From Caulifigura coniformis (lineage in GTDB: Bacteria; Planctomycetota; Planctomycetia; Planctomycetales; Planctomycetaceae): a stretch of DNA of 64,000 nt. A model generated the notes under the pieces. The model worked only from the letters and a program-made list of their open reading frames with translations. It ran no database searches and had not been told where the DNA came from. The stretch lies in contig NZ_CP036271.1 in the NCBI RefSeq assembly GCF_007745175.1, positions 1,446,154-1,510,153 of the forward strand, written 5' to 3'. This document shows, piece after piece, positions 17,999 through 30,155 of the stretch; the first letter of the stretch is position 1, and each line of letters opens with the position of its first letter. A program made the translations under genes and the position numbers.

Positions 17999-19032
17999 CG
18001 CTGATCGGCAACCTCGCGGCCAGAATGGCGACGTGCGCGTTCCTGCTGTCGCCCGGCATGGCGGCCTCAAACGCCGCCGAGGCGGCGCCGAAGCAGACGG
18101 TGATTGTCGCCGTCGGGGCAGAAGGCTCCGAGGAGTTTCGTGAGCCGTTCCGAACGTGGGCCGGACGCTGGCGCGCCGCGGCCGAGAAAGGCCAGGCGGA
18201 GTTCCACGTCGTCGGGCTCGATCCGGAATCGGGCGTGAGTGATCGGGACCGCCTGAAAGGGTTGCTCGCGCGTCACGGCGCCGCCTCGCCCGAGCCGCTG
18301 TGGCTGATCCTGATCGGACACGGGACGTTCGACGGCAAGTTGGCCCGCTTCAACCTGCGCGGCCCGGATCTCTCGAGCGGCGAACTGGCCGAGATCGTCA
18401 AGCCGGTCGCCCGGCCTCTTGCCATCGCCGACTGCTCGTCCTCCAGCGCGCCGTTCCTGGCCGAGCTTTCGGGACGCAACCGCGTCATCATCACGGCCAC
18501 GCGCAGCGGTCATGAGTACAACCTGGCGCGGCTGGGGGACTTCCTGTCCGCGTCGATCAACGACCCCGACGGCGACCTCGACAAGGACGGCCAGACATCG
18601 CTGCTGGAGGCGTTTCTCCTGGCGTCGAACCGCGTGCAGGAGTTCTATGCGGCGGAATCGCGACTGGCGACGGAGCACTCCCTCGTCGATGACAACGGGG
18701 ACAAGCTGGGAACGCCCCCTGACTGGTTCAAGGGAACGCGGGCAGTGAAGACGGCCAAAGATGGGACGCCGCCCGACGGCCGGCTGGCGCAGACATTCGT
18801 TCTCGTGCGAAGCGAGGCCGAAGCCAGGCTGTCGCCCGAGCAAAGGGCGCGGCGCGATGAACTCGAACGTCAACTGGCCGACGTCCGCGGGAAAAAGTCG
18901 AGCCTCGCCGAAGACGAGTACCTCGATCTCATCGAGCCGCTGCTGCTGGAACTCGGAACGATCTCCGCGACTGCATTGAAGGACGCGCCAGGCGACGAGG
19001 CACGCCTCACGAAGCCTGCCACGACGCCTTGA
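17995..19032 (+). CDS. Exported caspase/legumain-like (clan CD) putative protease
   Basis: This 345-residue protein has a signal peptide ending near AASNAAEA. The core shows LWLILIGHGTFDG with His109 and, after a beta-strand, LAIADCSSSSAPFLAELSG with Cys147. That order and spacing (strand-HG, then strand-xC-small residues) matches the His/Cys dyad of clan CD peptidases such as caspases and C13 legumains. A later segment (DPDGDLDKDGQTSLLEAFLLA) resembles a calcium-binding loop and is also seen in such proteins. It is the last gene of the MoxR cluster and overlaps the VWA gene by ATGA. Proteolysis is inferred, not shown. Confidence 0.6.
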   Translation: MTLIGNLAARMATCAFLLSPGMAASNAAEAAPKQTVIVAVGAEGSEEFREPFRTWAGRWRAAAEKGQAEFHVVGLDPESGVSDRDRLKGLLARHGAASPEPLWLILIGHGTFDGKLARFNLRGPDLSSGELAEIVKPVARPLAIADCSSSSAPFLAELSGRNRVIITATRSGHEYNLARLGDFLSASINDPDGDLDKDGQTSLLEAFLLASNRVQEFYAAESRLATEHSLVDDNGDKLGTPPDWFKGTRAVKTAKDGTPPDGRLAQTFVLVRSEAEARLSPEQRARRDELERQLADVRGKKSSLAEDEYLDLIEPLLLELGTISATALKDAPGDEARLTKPATTP

Positions 19033-19151
19033 ACCCTCTGCTCAGTCCTCTCCTGGATCGCCCCCGCGACCTCAAACAACGCATCTCCAGCCGCGGTTAT
19101 TCGAGAATCATCGTTGGCAACGAGCATCGTCTGCCCGGGCCAACGTAGCGT

Positions 19152-21140
<1,989 letters not shown>

Positions 21141-21494
21141 CAGTGACCGCAATCAGCAGACAAAGCTCCGGCAGTCGTCGCCGAAGCAGCCCACTGCCGA
21201 ATGGCAGGGGCGAAAGCCGTAAAAAAACGATGAGGGCGACGATCGACGTCTTGTTTCGACTCGGCGCGGGGCGTCTAATTTCGCCTCGAACTCTAGGTGC
21301 TTGTCTCGTTGGTCGCCATCGCTGCCGGCCGGTTTGAGGCAAACTAGCACTTCCGCGATGGCTCTACGCCACGACGGTGAGCTCACCGAACTTGAAAGAA
21401 CGCCCATTGCCCGCCTGTTTTCACAGGCGATGCTGTGTGTTCTGCCGAAAAAGCTGATCACGTCTGGTTCTTCGTTGTCGTTTCGGGGGAAGTC
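21141..21494. other. Intergenic region between helicase and DUF1559 genes
   Basis: No gene is supported in these 354 bases; a 102-codon minus-strand frame has no recognisable domain. A small perfect hairpin (CGCCTG / CAGGCG, 21412-21429) lies in the probable leader of the DUF1559 gene. The promoters of both divergent neighbours must be here, but I cannot place them confidently. Confidence 0.4.
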
Positions 21495-22499
<1,005 letters not shown>

Positions 22500-22540
22500 T
22501 TTCGGAGTTCGCGGCCGATGCGGTCGCGGCATGCTTTCGC

Positions 22541-22579
22541 ATCACGCGGCGCGTTTCAAATGCGCCGCGTGATCTTTTC
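22541..22579 (+). terminator. Rho-independent terminator after DUF1559 gene
   Basis: A perfect 12-bp stem (22541-22552 with 22562-22573) encloses a nine-base loop and is followed by CTTTTCG. It lies 30 bases before the next start codon, so it could act as full or partial termination within a two-gene unit. Confidence 0.75.
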
Positions 22580-22608
22580 GATTCACTTCAGTCGATACGG
22601 ACTTTTCC

Positions 22609-22989
22609 ATGAGGCGGCAGGCGTTTCTGGCGGGTTGCTTCGCGTTATTCCTGGCTGGCTGCGGCAGCGACGGTCCCCAGCTTTGTGAGGTCGTCGGGAC
22701 CGTCACACTTGACGGCGCTCCGATCGAAGGTGTGGAGCTGACGTTCGTTCCGCAGAACGTGCCGGCGACGATGCTATCGTATGGCCGTACCGACGCCGCG
22801 GGCCGCTACGAGCTTGCCTTCACTGCCGCCAAGACGGGAGCCATCCCGGCCACGCACCACGTCCGCGTCGACATACCCGGCGGAAAATCCATGGCGAAAA
22901 TCAACAAGAAGTATCAGCCGGAGGGGACGATCACCAAAGAAGTCAAAGACGGCCATAACGTGATCGACATCGAGCTCTCAAGCCCCTGA
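22609..22989 (+). CDS. Small lipoprotein with carboxypeptidase-regulatory-like fold
   Basis: This 126-residue protein has a short signal ending in the lipobox LAGC, with Cys18 as the lipidated residue. The mature part (VVGTVTLDGAPIEGVELTFVPQN ... GRYELAFT) resembles the single transthyretin-like or carboxypeptidase-regulatory-like beta-sandwich common in planctomycete lipoproteins downstream of DUF1559 genes. It is presumably anchored in the envelope. No enzymatic residue is visible. It may be co-transcribed with the DUF1559 gene if the intervening terminator is leaky. Confidence 0.8.
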   Translation: MRRQAFLAGCFALFLAGCGSDGPQLCEVVGTVTLDGAPIEGVELTFVPQNVPATMLSYGRTDAAGRYELAFTAAKTGAIPATHHVRVDIPGGKSMAKINKKYQPEGTITKEVKDGHNVIDIELSSP

Positions 22990-23000
22990 TCGGCGGACGC

Positions 23001-23549
23001 TCAGAAGAAGTAAGCCGCCGTTGCGACAATCACCATCGCGAGGCCGAGAAGCAACTTGCCGATCGTGCCGAAAACGCGTCCCGTCGCGGCTGCCTTTCCA
23101 ATGGCCACCCGCTCGACCATCGTCCGTCCGAGCTGGCCTTCGCCAATCCACGCGCCGGCGAAGGCGCCGCCCGCGGCGCCAGCGATGGCGCCGATCATCG
23201 ATCCGAACACGGGAATCGGCACACCAAGAAACGCCCCGGTGATGCTTCCGGCGATCGCCCCCAGCATTGAGAACGCCGCTCCGCGCCGTGAGCCTCCCGC
23301 ATTCTTCGCGAGCATGGCCGCAGCGCTCGTCTCCCAGATTTCTCCGAGCACCGCCATTCCCGCGAGCACCCCGACAGTCGTCCAACCCAGCCCGAGAGAG
23401 CCGGTGCTCGGGAAGAACTGACAGGCCAGCGCCGTCAGTGCCACGATTACCCACGTCCCGGGCAGCCCGAACCACGTGCCGACCCACGCCGTCGTGTTGG
23501 CGAAGCAAAGGGCGATGCCGGCGAAGATGTAGAGGGCGGTCGAGGACAT
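23001..23549 (-). CDS. DUF456 family membrane protein
   Basis: This 182-residue integral membrane protein has hydrophobic segments at about 5-25, 28-48, 55-75 and 100-135, the last being Gly/Ala-rich (GAIAGSITGAFLGVPIPVFGSMIGAIAGAAGGAFAG). These Gly-rich repeats and the VGTWFGLPGTWVIV segment are typical of DUF456. A final helix ends the protein (LAMVIVATAAYFF). The function of the family is unknown. It stands alone on the minus strand between two plus-strand genes. Confidence 0.85.
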   Translation of the reverse strand: MSSTALYIFAGIALCFANTTAWVGTWFGLPGTWVIVALTALACQFFPSTGSLGLGWTTVGVLAGMAVLGEIWETSAAAMLAKNAGGSRRGAAFSMLGAIAGSITGAFLGVPIPVFGSMIGAIAGAAGGAFAGAWIGEGQLGRTMVERVAIGKAAATGRVFGTIGKLLLGLAMVIVATAAYFF

Positions 23550-23708
23550 TCGTGGGGCAAGTCGAGGATTTCTGATTATGGAGAACGCTCGCCGGCCGGT
23601 CAGGGTTCATTCCAAAGAAAGTCGGAATTCCACCCTGCTTGCGATGCCGGGGTGGGGTCGGTACGTTCGGCCGTCTGAATTCTGCAGAAATCTCGCTTGA
23701 GGGATCGC

Positions 23709-24641
23709 GTGGCTCTTTCGTTGAACGACATTCACCACGGCGACTGCGTCCAGCTCCTGCAATCGCTGGAACCTGGGTCGATCGACCTCGCCTTCGCCGA
23801 TCCCCCGTTCAACATCGGCTACGACTACGACGTCTACGACGACAGGCAGGAAGCGGCCGCGTATCTCGAGTGGTGCGAAAAATGGATCTCCGGCGTCTAC
23901 CAGGCCCTCAAACCGACGGGCACGTTCTGGCTCGCCATCGGCGATGAATACGCGGCCGAACTCAAGGTCGCGTCCCAGAAGCTCGGGTTCACCTGCCGCA
24001 GCTGGGTCATCTGGTATTACACGTTCGGAGTGAACTGCAAGAACAAGTTCAGCCGCTCCCACGCCCACCTGTTCCACTTCGTCAAAGACGCGAAGTCGTT
24101 CACATTCAACGCCGACGACATCCGGGTCCCCTCCGCACGAATGCTGGTCTACGGCGACGGGCGGGCCAATCCCAGGGGACGACTTCCCGACGATACGTGG
24201 ATCCTCCGCCCGCAGGATCTCCCCGAAGGCTTCGGCGCCTCCGAAGACACCTGGTACTTCCCGCGTGTGGCCGGAACCTTCAAGGAACGGGCCGGATTTC
24301 ACGGCTGCCAGATGCCCGAGCAACTGCTGGGACGCATTGTCCGGGCCTGCTCCAATGCCGGAGAATCGGTTCTCGATCCGTTCTCCGGAAGCGCGACGAC
24401 GCTGGCCGTCGCCAAGAAGCTCGGCCGTCGATTCATCGGATTCGATCTCTCGCCGGAGTACATCGCTCGCGGTCGCGACCGACTCGCGGGAATCAACGCG
24501 GGCGATGAACTCGATGGCGCGCCCGAGCCACTCGTGAGCGCTCCCAGCACGGAAAATGGACGACGCCTGGATGATCCGGAACGCACCAAACGCAAGCGGA
24601 CTGCCAGGAAGTCGGCCACGGAGCAACTCTTCGGCGAATGA
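23709..24641 (+). CDS. Orphan N6-adenine/N4-cytosine DNA methyltransferase
   Basis: This protein of about 310 residues transfers a methyl group from S-adenosylmethionine to DNA. The catalytic motif IV DPPFN is at residues 31-35, and the AdoMet-binding motif I ([10 protein letters not shown]) comes later at about 222-231, followed by [12 protein letters not shown]. This IV-before-I order fits the beta class. The GTG at 23709 follows GAGG at a good distance; a TTG four codons upstream is possible. No restriction endonuclease or specificity gene is adjacent, so it is probably a solitary, CcrM-like or phage-derived enzyme. The Lys/Arg-rich tail may bind DNA. The target sequence is unknown. Confidence 0.9.
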   Translation: MALSLNDIHHGDCVQLLQSLEPGSIDLAFADPPFNIGYDYDVYDDRQEAAAYLEWCEKWISGVYQALKPTGTFWLAIGDEYAAELKVASQKLGFTCRSWVIWYYTFGVNCKNKFSRSHAHLFHFVKDAKSFTFNADDIRVPSARMLVYGDGRANPRGRLPDDTWILRPQDLPEGFGASEDTWYFPRVAGTFKERAGFHGCQMPEQLLGRIVRACSNAGESVLDPFSGSATTLAVAKKLGRRFIGFDLSPEYIARGRDRLAGINAGDELDGAPEPLVSAPSTENGRRLDDPERTKRKRTARKSATEQLFGE

Positions 24642-24763
24642 GGCCGCCATGCAGTGGATGATCAGGCGGCGCCGGCTTCGCCAGATTGAAAGCCTCCTCG
24701 TTGAATAAACGAGGCGCAGTCAGTGCCACTCGCGCGGCCCATCGTGCAACCAGGGAGAGCGAC

Positions 24764-25939
24764 ATGAATCGACGTGACTTCCTCGCCCTGACGGCCGCCT
24801 TTCCCGCGCTCGCCGGGATGGCGCCCGGAAAGCGTTACCGTGTCGGCGTCATCGGGCATACCGGCCGGGGCAACTACGGGCACGGCCTCGACACGATGTG
24901 GAAGGAAGTTCCAGGCTGCGAGATTGTCGCAGTCGCCGATGCCGATGAAGCAGGGCTGTCCGCTGCGAAAAAGAAACTCGGAGTCGACAACGTCTTTCGC
25001 GACTACCGCGCGATGCTGGCGAAGTCCGCTGTCGACATCGTCGCCGTCGCCCCGCGATTCCTTGAAGAGCACCGCGACATGGCGGTCGCCGCAGCCCAGG
25101 CCGGTGCACGGGGCATCTACATGGAGAAGCCGTTCTGCAGGACCCCGAGCGAGGCGGACGAGATCGTCGCCGCCTGTGCAAAATCGGGAACCCGCTGCGC
25201 TGTGGCCCATCGCAATCGCTGGCATCCCGCGCTTATCCACGCGAAAAAGCTCGTCGACGAAGGGGGCATCGGCCGCGTCCTGGAGGTCCGCTGCCGGGGG
25301 AAGGAAGACGCACGCGGCGGCGGCCTCGACCTATGGGTACTGGGAACGCACGACCTCAACCTGGCAACGTTCTTCACCGGCCCGGCCGTCGCCTGCACGG
25401 CGACAATGCTGAACGCCGGCAAGCCGGCGACGCCGCTGGATGTCGTTCAGGGAGCAGAAGCGTCGGGGCCCCTGGCCGGGAACGAACTTCACGCCCGCTA
25501 CGAAACCGAAAGCGGGATTCCGATTTTCTTCGATTCGATTGCGAAGGCCGGAACGCCCGAAGTCAACTTCGGGCTCCAGATCGTCGGCACGAAAGGGTTC
25601 ATCGACTTCCGGATCGACCTGCCGAAATTCGCCCACGTCGTCTTCGGCAGCCCGACGCTCGCCAGCGACACGCCCCGCGAGTGGACGCCCATCACCAGCG
25701 GGGGCGTTGGAAAGCCGGAGCCCGACGGCACGCTCCACCAGCGTCTGGCCGGCCACATCCTACCAGCACTCGACCTGATCGCCGCCATTGAGGAGAATCG
25801 GCCGCCTCTGTGCAGCGACAAAGATGGTGCAATGACCGTCGAAATGGTCTGTGCGGCGTTCGCATCGCACCGGAACAACTCGGCACGCGTCGCCCTGCCG
25901 CTCGAGAACCGCGATCATCCCCTGGCCGGATGGAAGTAG
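24764..25939 (+). CDS. Tat-exported Gfo/Idh/MocA family oxidoreductase
   Basis: This 391-residue protein opens with a twin-arginine-like signal (MNRRDFLALTAAFPALAG). The NAD(P)-binding Rossmann start is RVGVIGHTGRGNYG, and the catalytic-region motif EKPFCRTPSEADEI is typical of the family, which oxidises or reduces sugar and cyclitol derivatives. The C-terminal half (KFAHVVFGSPTLASDTPREW) is the dimerisation/substrate domain. The ATG at 24764 follows GGGAGAG. Planctomycetes hold many such paralogues, so the substrate cannot be predicted. It is not clearly in an operon. Confidence 0.88.
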   Translation: MNRRDFLALTAAFPALAGMAPGKRYRVGVIGHTGRGNYGHGLDTMWKEVPGCEIVAVADADEAGLSAAKKKLGVDNVFRDYRAMLAKSAVDIVAVAPRFLEEHRDMAVAAAQAGARGIYMEKPFCRTPSEADEIVAACAKSGTRCAVAHRNRWHPALIHAKKLVDEGGIGRVLEVRCRGKEDARGGGLDLWVLGTHDLNLATFFTGPAVACTATMLNAGKPATPLDVVQGAEASGPLAGNELHARYETESGIPIFFDSIAKAGTPEVNFGLQIVGTKGFIDFRIDLPKFAHVVFGSPTLASDTPREWTPITSGGVGKPEPDGTLHQRLAGHILPALDLIAAIEENRPPLCSDKDGAMTVEMVCAAFASHRNNSARVALPLENRDHPLAGWK

Positions 25940-26000
25940 CGTCCTCCTCTTCCCCCACCGCCCCCCGGCCTCTTCCCGACCTTCAGTTCAACACCTCTTT

Positions 26001-26750
26001 TCACCACTCCAGCAGACGCGCCGCCACCTTCTCGGTGTTCTGGTGCGACTCCATGACCTTGCCGTCGGAGACGTGCACCACGCGGTCGGCCATCTTCGAA
26101 ATCACCGCATTGTGAGTGATCACGGCCGTCGTCGTCCCAAGCTCACGGTTCACGCGCTCGATCACTTCGAGCACTACGATCCCGGTATGCACATCCAGCG
26201 CACCGGTCGGCTCGTCACACAGGAGCACCTGCGGCCGTTTCGCAATCGCACGAGCAATGGCGACCCGCTGCTGCTGGCCCCCGGAAAGCTGCGCCGGAAA
26301 ATGATCCATGCGGTCGCCGAGTTCGACCAGTTCCAGCGCCTCTTCCGGGCGCATCGGGTTCTTCGCGATCTCCGTGATCAGGGCGACGTTCTCGAGTGCC
26401 GTGAGGCTCGGAATCAGGTTGTAGAACTGAAACACGAAGCCGACGTGCTCGCGGCGGTAGCGGGTGAGTTCGGCATCGTCGAAGGCGGTCAGCTCGCGGT
26501 CGCCGTAGCGGATCGAGCCGCTGCTGGGGATGTCGAGCCCGCCGAGGATGTTGAGCAGCGTCGACTTGCCGCTTCCGGAAGGACCAAGCAGAACCACGAG
26601 TTCCGCCGGATAGAGCTCCAGATCGACGCCCCGAAGAGCGTGAACCTGGACTTCCCCCATGTCATACACCTTGGTGACACCGCTCGCCTGGAAGACGGGC
26701 GGGCCGGTATGGACGCGGGCGGGGCTGTGATCGGGAACGATGGCGGACAC
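26001..26750 (-). CDS. ABC transporter ATP-binding protein, LolD/MacB-like
   Basis: This protein of about 249 residues contains Walker [10 protein letters not shown], signature [14 protein letters not shown], Walker [12 protein letters not shown] and an H-loop VITHN. The pattern ([26 protein letters not shown]) places it in the MacB/LolD/FtsE group that powers lipoprotein or macrolide export. The start is uncertain: the GTG at 26750 gives a family-like length, while an ATG at 26864 would lie inside a strong palindrome and add a disordered N-terminus. No permease gene is adjacent, so its partner must be elsewhere. Confidence 0.88.
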   Translation of the reverse strand: MSAIVPDHSPARVHTGPPVFQASGVTKVYDMGEVQVHALRGVDLELYPAELVVLLGPSGSGKSTLLNILGGLDIPSSGSIRYGDRELTAFDDAELTRYRREHVGFVFQFYNLIPSLTALENVALITEIAKNPMRPEEALELVELGDRMDHFPAQLSGGQQQRVAIARAIAKRPQVLLCDEPTGALDVHTGIVVLEVIERVNRELGTTTAVITHNAVISKMADRVVHVSDGKVMESHQNTEKVAARLLEW

Positions 26751-26839
26751 GGGCGTAGAGTCGGAAGACGGGAAGCTCCCCCGGTACTGTAATCCGCGGC
26801 TCTTCACCCGTCCCGGATCACGGGGCCCCAATACCGAAT

Positions 26840-26888
26840 GAGCCCCGGAAGGAGCGACACGCATCTCGTGTCGCCGCTGCCGGGGCTC
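26840..26888 (-). terminator. Two-part palindrome, probable terminator after the YkvA-like gene
   Basis: The outer arms GAGCCCCGG / CCGGGGCTC (26840-26848 and 26880-26888) and inner arms GCGACACG / CGTGTCGC (26854-26861 and 26867-26874) form a 49-base cruciform with one internal loop. It lies directly after the minus-strand YkvA-like stop. The following minus-strand tail is only moderately T-rich, so it may alternatively be a REP-type element. Confidence 0.55.
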
Positions 26889-26906
26889 GAATTCTGATTC
26901 GCGACC

Positions 26907-27254
26907 TCAGCCGACTCGCGTCGCCGTCGTCTCGATCACCGTTCCGTTCACCGTCGTCGCGGCCGCCACGGGGGCTTTGCCGCCGCGCATCGCCTGCCAC
27001 GCCTGGCTCAGTCCGAACCATAGAATCAGGCCGTCATCCAGCCAGCCCAGGATCGGGACGAAATCGGGAACTACATCGACCGGCGAAATCACATAAACCA
27101 TCGCCAACAGGCCGAGGAGCGCGTTCAACTGGGGATTGCGGAGCGACTTTCCGCCTGCCAGGTGCGGCGAAGCGGTCGCCCCCTGCTGACGGTTCATGAA
27201 CCGTCGCAGAATGGAGATCACAAAGCTGCGGAACATGGGCATTTCGGCATTCAT
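26907..27254 (-). CDS. DUF1232 (YkvA-like) membrane protein
   Basis: This 115-residue protein has the DUF1232 core ALLGLLAMVYVISPVDVVPD followed by FVPILGWLDDGLILWFGL. The central motif (YxISPxDxxPD) is diagnostic of the family, whose function is unknown. The core contains one or two membrane-associated helices. The start is uncertain among three nearby Met codons (27254, 27242, 27236). It precedes the ABC ATPase gene on the same strand, separated by a palindrome that probably terminates its transcript. Confidence 0.85.
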   Translation of the reverse strand: MNAEMPMFRSFVISILRRFMNRQQGATASPHLAGGKSLRNPQLNALLGLLAMVYVISPVDVVPDFVPILGWLDDGLILWFGLSQAWQAMRGGKAPVAAATTVNGTVIETTATRVG

Positions 27255-27495
27255 TCAGATCAGGGACGGAGGACCACGCGAACGCTCGCGCATCGGAGTC
27301 AATTATCGCCCGCCACATGACCTGGAAAAGCGGAAACCGGCGCGGATTTTCTGAAATCGTCCCCGGAAAAACGACTGGTCGATCCGGCGATTCTTGCGAC
27401 ATTCGGTGGACGCCATCTCGAGGACGAGCGAATCGGCGGCGTGGTCTGTCGCTGCAGGCGCCGATGCCAACCTTGACCAGCCGGGGAGCAGTTTC

Positions 27496-28341
27496 TTGAG
27501 CACCTTCCAGACGAAAGACGGAACTCGGATCTACTACAAGGACTGGGGGACCGGCCCCGCCGTCGTCTTCAGCCACGGCTGGCCTCTCTCCGCGGATGCC
27601 TGGGACGCCCAGATGTTCTTCCTGGGCCAGAACGGCTACCGCGTCATCGCGCACGACCGCCGCGGACACGGTCGATCACAGCAAACCTGGGACGGAAACG
27701 ACCTCGACACCTATGCCGACGACCTGAATGATCTCGTCCACGCTCTTGATCTGCGGGAAGTGACGCATGTCGGGCATTCGACGGGCGGCGGGGAAGTCGC
27801 GCGGTACATCGCCCGACACGGGACGAGCCGGGTGAATGCCGCCGTGCTCGTCGGGGCGATCCCGCCGTCAATGCTCAAGACGCCGGCCAACCCTGGGGGA
27901 CTGCCTATCGAAGTCTTCGATGACATCCGTGCCAACCTATTGGCCGATCGTTCGCAATTCTTCCGCGACCTCAGCGAGCCGTTCTACGGCGCCAATCGCC
28001 CGGGCTCGAAAGTCTCCCAGGGGCTGCGCGATTCCTTCTGGCGGCAGGGAATGCAGGCAGGGATCAAACCGGCCTACGATTGCATCAAGGCCTTTTCGGA
28101 AACCGACCAGACCGCTGACCTAGCCCGGTTGGACGTGCCAACGCTGATCGTCCACGGCGACGACGACCAGATCGTTCCGATCGGCCCATCAGCGCACGCC
28201 GCAGCAAAGCTGGTCAAGGACGCCATTCTCAAGGTCTACCCCGGTGCATCACATGGCCTGACGGCGACCCATCAGGACCAGGTCAACAACGACCTCCTGG
28301 AATTCCTGAAGAAACACGCCGGGCAAAGCCCGGCTTCATGA
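27496..28341 (+). CDS. Alpha/beta hydrolase, non-haem chloroperoxidase-like
   Basis: This protein of about 281 residues uses a TTG at 27496 preceded by GGGGAG, so that it begins [20 protein letters not shown], the usual opening of this subgroup. The nucleophile elbow is GHSTGG with Ser95. Asp224 (HGDDDQIVP) and His253 ([10 protein letters not shown]) complete a catalytic triad. Related proteins are cofactor-free haloperoxidases and esterases; the natural substrate is usually unknown. A GCCGGGC/GCCCGGC hairpin (28318-28334) overlaps the last codons and could help termination. It stands alone on the plus strand. Confidence 0.9.
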   Translation: MSTFQTKDGTRIYYKDWGTGPAVVFSHGWPLSADAWDAQMFFLGQNGYRVIAHDRRGHGRSQQTWDGNDLDTYADDLNDLVHALDLREVTHVGHSTGGGEVARYIARHGTSRVNAAVLVGAIPPSMLKTPANPGGLPIEVFDDIRANLLADRSQFFRDLSEPFYGANRPGSKVSQGLRDSFWRQGMQAGIKPAYDCIKAFSETDQTADLARLDVPTLIVHGDDDQIVPIGPSAHAAAKLVKDAILKVYPGASHGLTATHQDQVNNDLLEFLKKHAGQSPAS

Positions 28342-28415
28342 ATAGAAGGGCTCGATGAAGAAAACGCGTCTCCCCGGGCTTGTCGATCACGGGAACAGGC
28401 TGGGCCCTTGCGCGT

Positions 28416-30155
28416 TTACTGCGCCTCCTTCACCGGCATCGGCACGCTCGCTGGCAGCGTATAATCGCGCTCCACGGTCGCCCGGACCGCCTCGCGCGAT
28501 TCTTTCGGCGTCACCCCGTCCGTCTGCTCGATCCTTCGTACCTCCGCCCCGAGTGCGACGTCCTTGATGCACTCGGTGAACCACCGCGAGTAATCGCCGC
28601 GGCTCAGGTGGTACATCCACGTGTCGTCGTCGATTCCCTCGGCCAACTGCAGGAACATCATGATGTTCTGGGCACGCAGGTGCATCGTCGAGGCCGGCCC
28701 CGTGAAGTAGAAGCTCCGCTCCTTCGAAAGTTCTCCTTCCACGTACTTGCGGCGATGACGGTGCCGCTCCGTCTTGCTGGGGTAGGCTTTGACCAGTCGG
28801 GCCGGGCCGTCGGAATCGCGTCGCCAGATCAGGACTTCTCCCGACTGTTGCGGCAACTCCCCAATCTCCGGAACCGAGGCGCCGACCGCGGTGGCAAACT
28901 TCTGGATGTTCTCCCGCGCGTTCTTGCCCACCGCCACGATGTACTGGATTCCGTCCAGGATCGAAGGCGGCAACAGATCCGGGTGCACCGTGATCAGAAG
29001 GGTGTTCCGCAGCGTCTCCGGCATCACGGCCTCGGCCGGCTTCCAGTCGGCCGGCATCAGGTGATGAGCTTCGTCGAGAATCACCCAGTGAGGATGCCCG
29101 GTCTTGCTCCGCTTCTGCATCAGGTCCGACATCAGCGTCAGGAAGAACGGCGGCCGGTCCGCAATCTTCATCCCCGTCATGCACACCACGGCGTTTGACA
29201 TCGGATTATCGAGAAGCCGCAGGATCTCGTCCTTTGGAGGAGGCGACTGCGGCCCGCCGAACACCACCGCCCCCTCAAATTTCTCGTAGTCCCCTTCAGG
29301 ATCGATCAGGCAGAACTGGTACCGCTGCTCGATCAGCGACTCCACGATCCGCGTCGCCACTGTCGACTTTCCGCTGGCGGAGGGACCGCAGATCAACACC
29401 CCGTTCGTGTACGGCGGCAGACAGACTTCCTCCTCCCCGCTCTTGCCGACAGGCAGGTAATGCCGCGTGAGCCGCTTGTCGAGATCCGACAGGTCATTGC
29501 GGATCATCCCCGTGATGAGCTGGCTGACTCCTTTCCCATGATCGAGCGTCGTCACGATGTCAGCCGTGTCTTTCACCGCCGGCAGGGCGTTGGAGACCGC
29601 GGCCGAAACTTCGCACATCCGCAGCAGCGCGTGGTCATTCTCCGCGTCGCCGACCGCCACCACGTTATGAGGCGACAGGTTCATCACCTTCAGCGCCGCT
29701 TTGAGTCCCGACGCCTTGTTGACGTTGGCGGGGAGGATCATCACCGCCCCCTTGTTGAAGATCACCTGCATTTCGAGACCCATCTCATGGATCACTTCCA
29801 GGCAGGTCTTCTCATGCGGCTCCCAGGTGGCGACGATCACCCGTCCTACGGAGATCGGGCCCACACCCCGGCTCTTGAGTCGTTCCACAAACTCCGGCTT
29901 GGGGGGATCGGCCAGCGGCCGCTCTTCCTTGGTCGCCGGGCAATACAGCAGTCCCCCGTTCTCGGCAACCACCCACTCGAAGAGATCGAGATCAGGGCAA
30001 ACGGTCTTCAGTTCGGGAAGTTCACGGCCGGTGACCATGATCAGCCGCCGGCCCGAGGCCAGCAGCTTCTTCAGGTGATCCACCGTCTCCGCGTCGACTG
30101 CTCCATGGTGGGCCAGCGTGCCGTCATAGTCGGTGGCGAGAGCGTGATAGCGCAT
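28416..30155 (-). CDS. HAD-IIB phosphatase fused to HerA/FtsK-like ATPase
   Basis: This 579-residue protein combines two modules. Residues 1-230 form a Cof-type HAD hydrolase: nucleophile motif DYDGTLA with Asp9 and Asp11, VTGRE at 41-45, and VGDAENDHALL at 168-178. Residues 245-420 form a P-loop ATPase with Walker A GPSASGKST (257-265) and Walker B WVILDEAHH (357-365), most like HerA/DUF87 proteins. The last 110 residues (SFYFTGPASTMHLRAQNIMM ... GDYSRWFTECIKD) form a further conserved-looking domain. The physiological substrate is unknown. It is cytoplasmic and transcribed alone. Confidence 0.85.
   Translation of the reverse strand: MRYHALATDYDGTLAHHGAVDAETVDHLKKLLASGRRLIMVTGRELPELKTVCPDLDLFEWVVAENGGLLYCPATKEERPLADPPKPEFVERLKSRGVGPISVGRVIVATWEPHEKTCLEVIHEMGLEMQVIFNKGAVMILPANVNKASGLKAALKVMNLSPHNVVAVGDAENDHALLRMCEVSAAVSNALPAVKDTADIVTTLDHGKGVSQLITGMIRNDLSDLDKRLTRHYLPVGKSGEEEVCLPPYTNGVLICGPSASGKSTVATRIVESLIEQRYQFCLIDPEGDYEKFEGAVVFGGPQSPPPKDEILRLLDNPMSNAVVCMTGMKIADRPPFFLTLMSDLMQKRSKTGHPHWVILDEAHHLMPADWKPAEAVMPETLRNTLLITVHPDLLPPSILDGIQYIVAVGKNARENIQKFATAVGASVPEIGELPQQSGEVLIWRRDSDGPARLVKAYPSKTERHRHRRKYVEGELSKERSFYFTGPASTMHLRAQNIMMFLQLAEGIDDDTWMYHLSRGDYSRWFTECIKDVALGAEVRRIEQTDGVTPKESREAVRATVERDYTLPASVPMPVKEAQ

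Noticed and set aside
23607-24650. Long minus-strand frame opposite the methyltransferase gene
   Set aside because: It mirrors the plus-strand gene exactly, lacks any domain and has a typical antisense high-GC composition.
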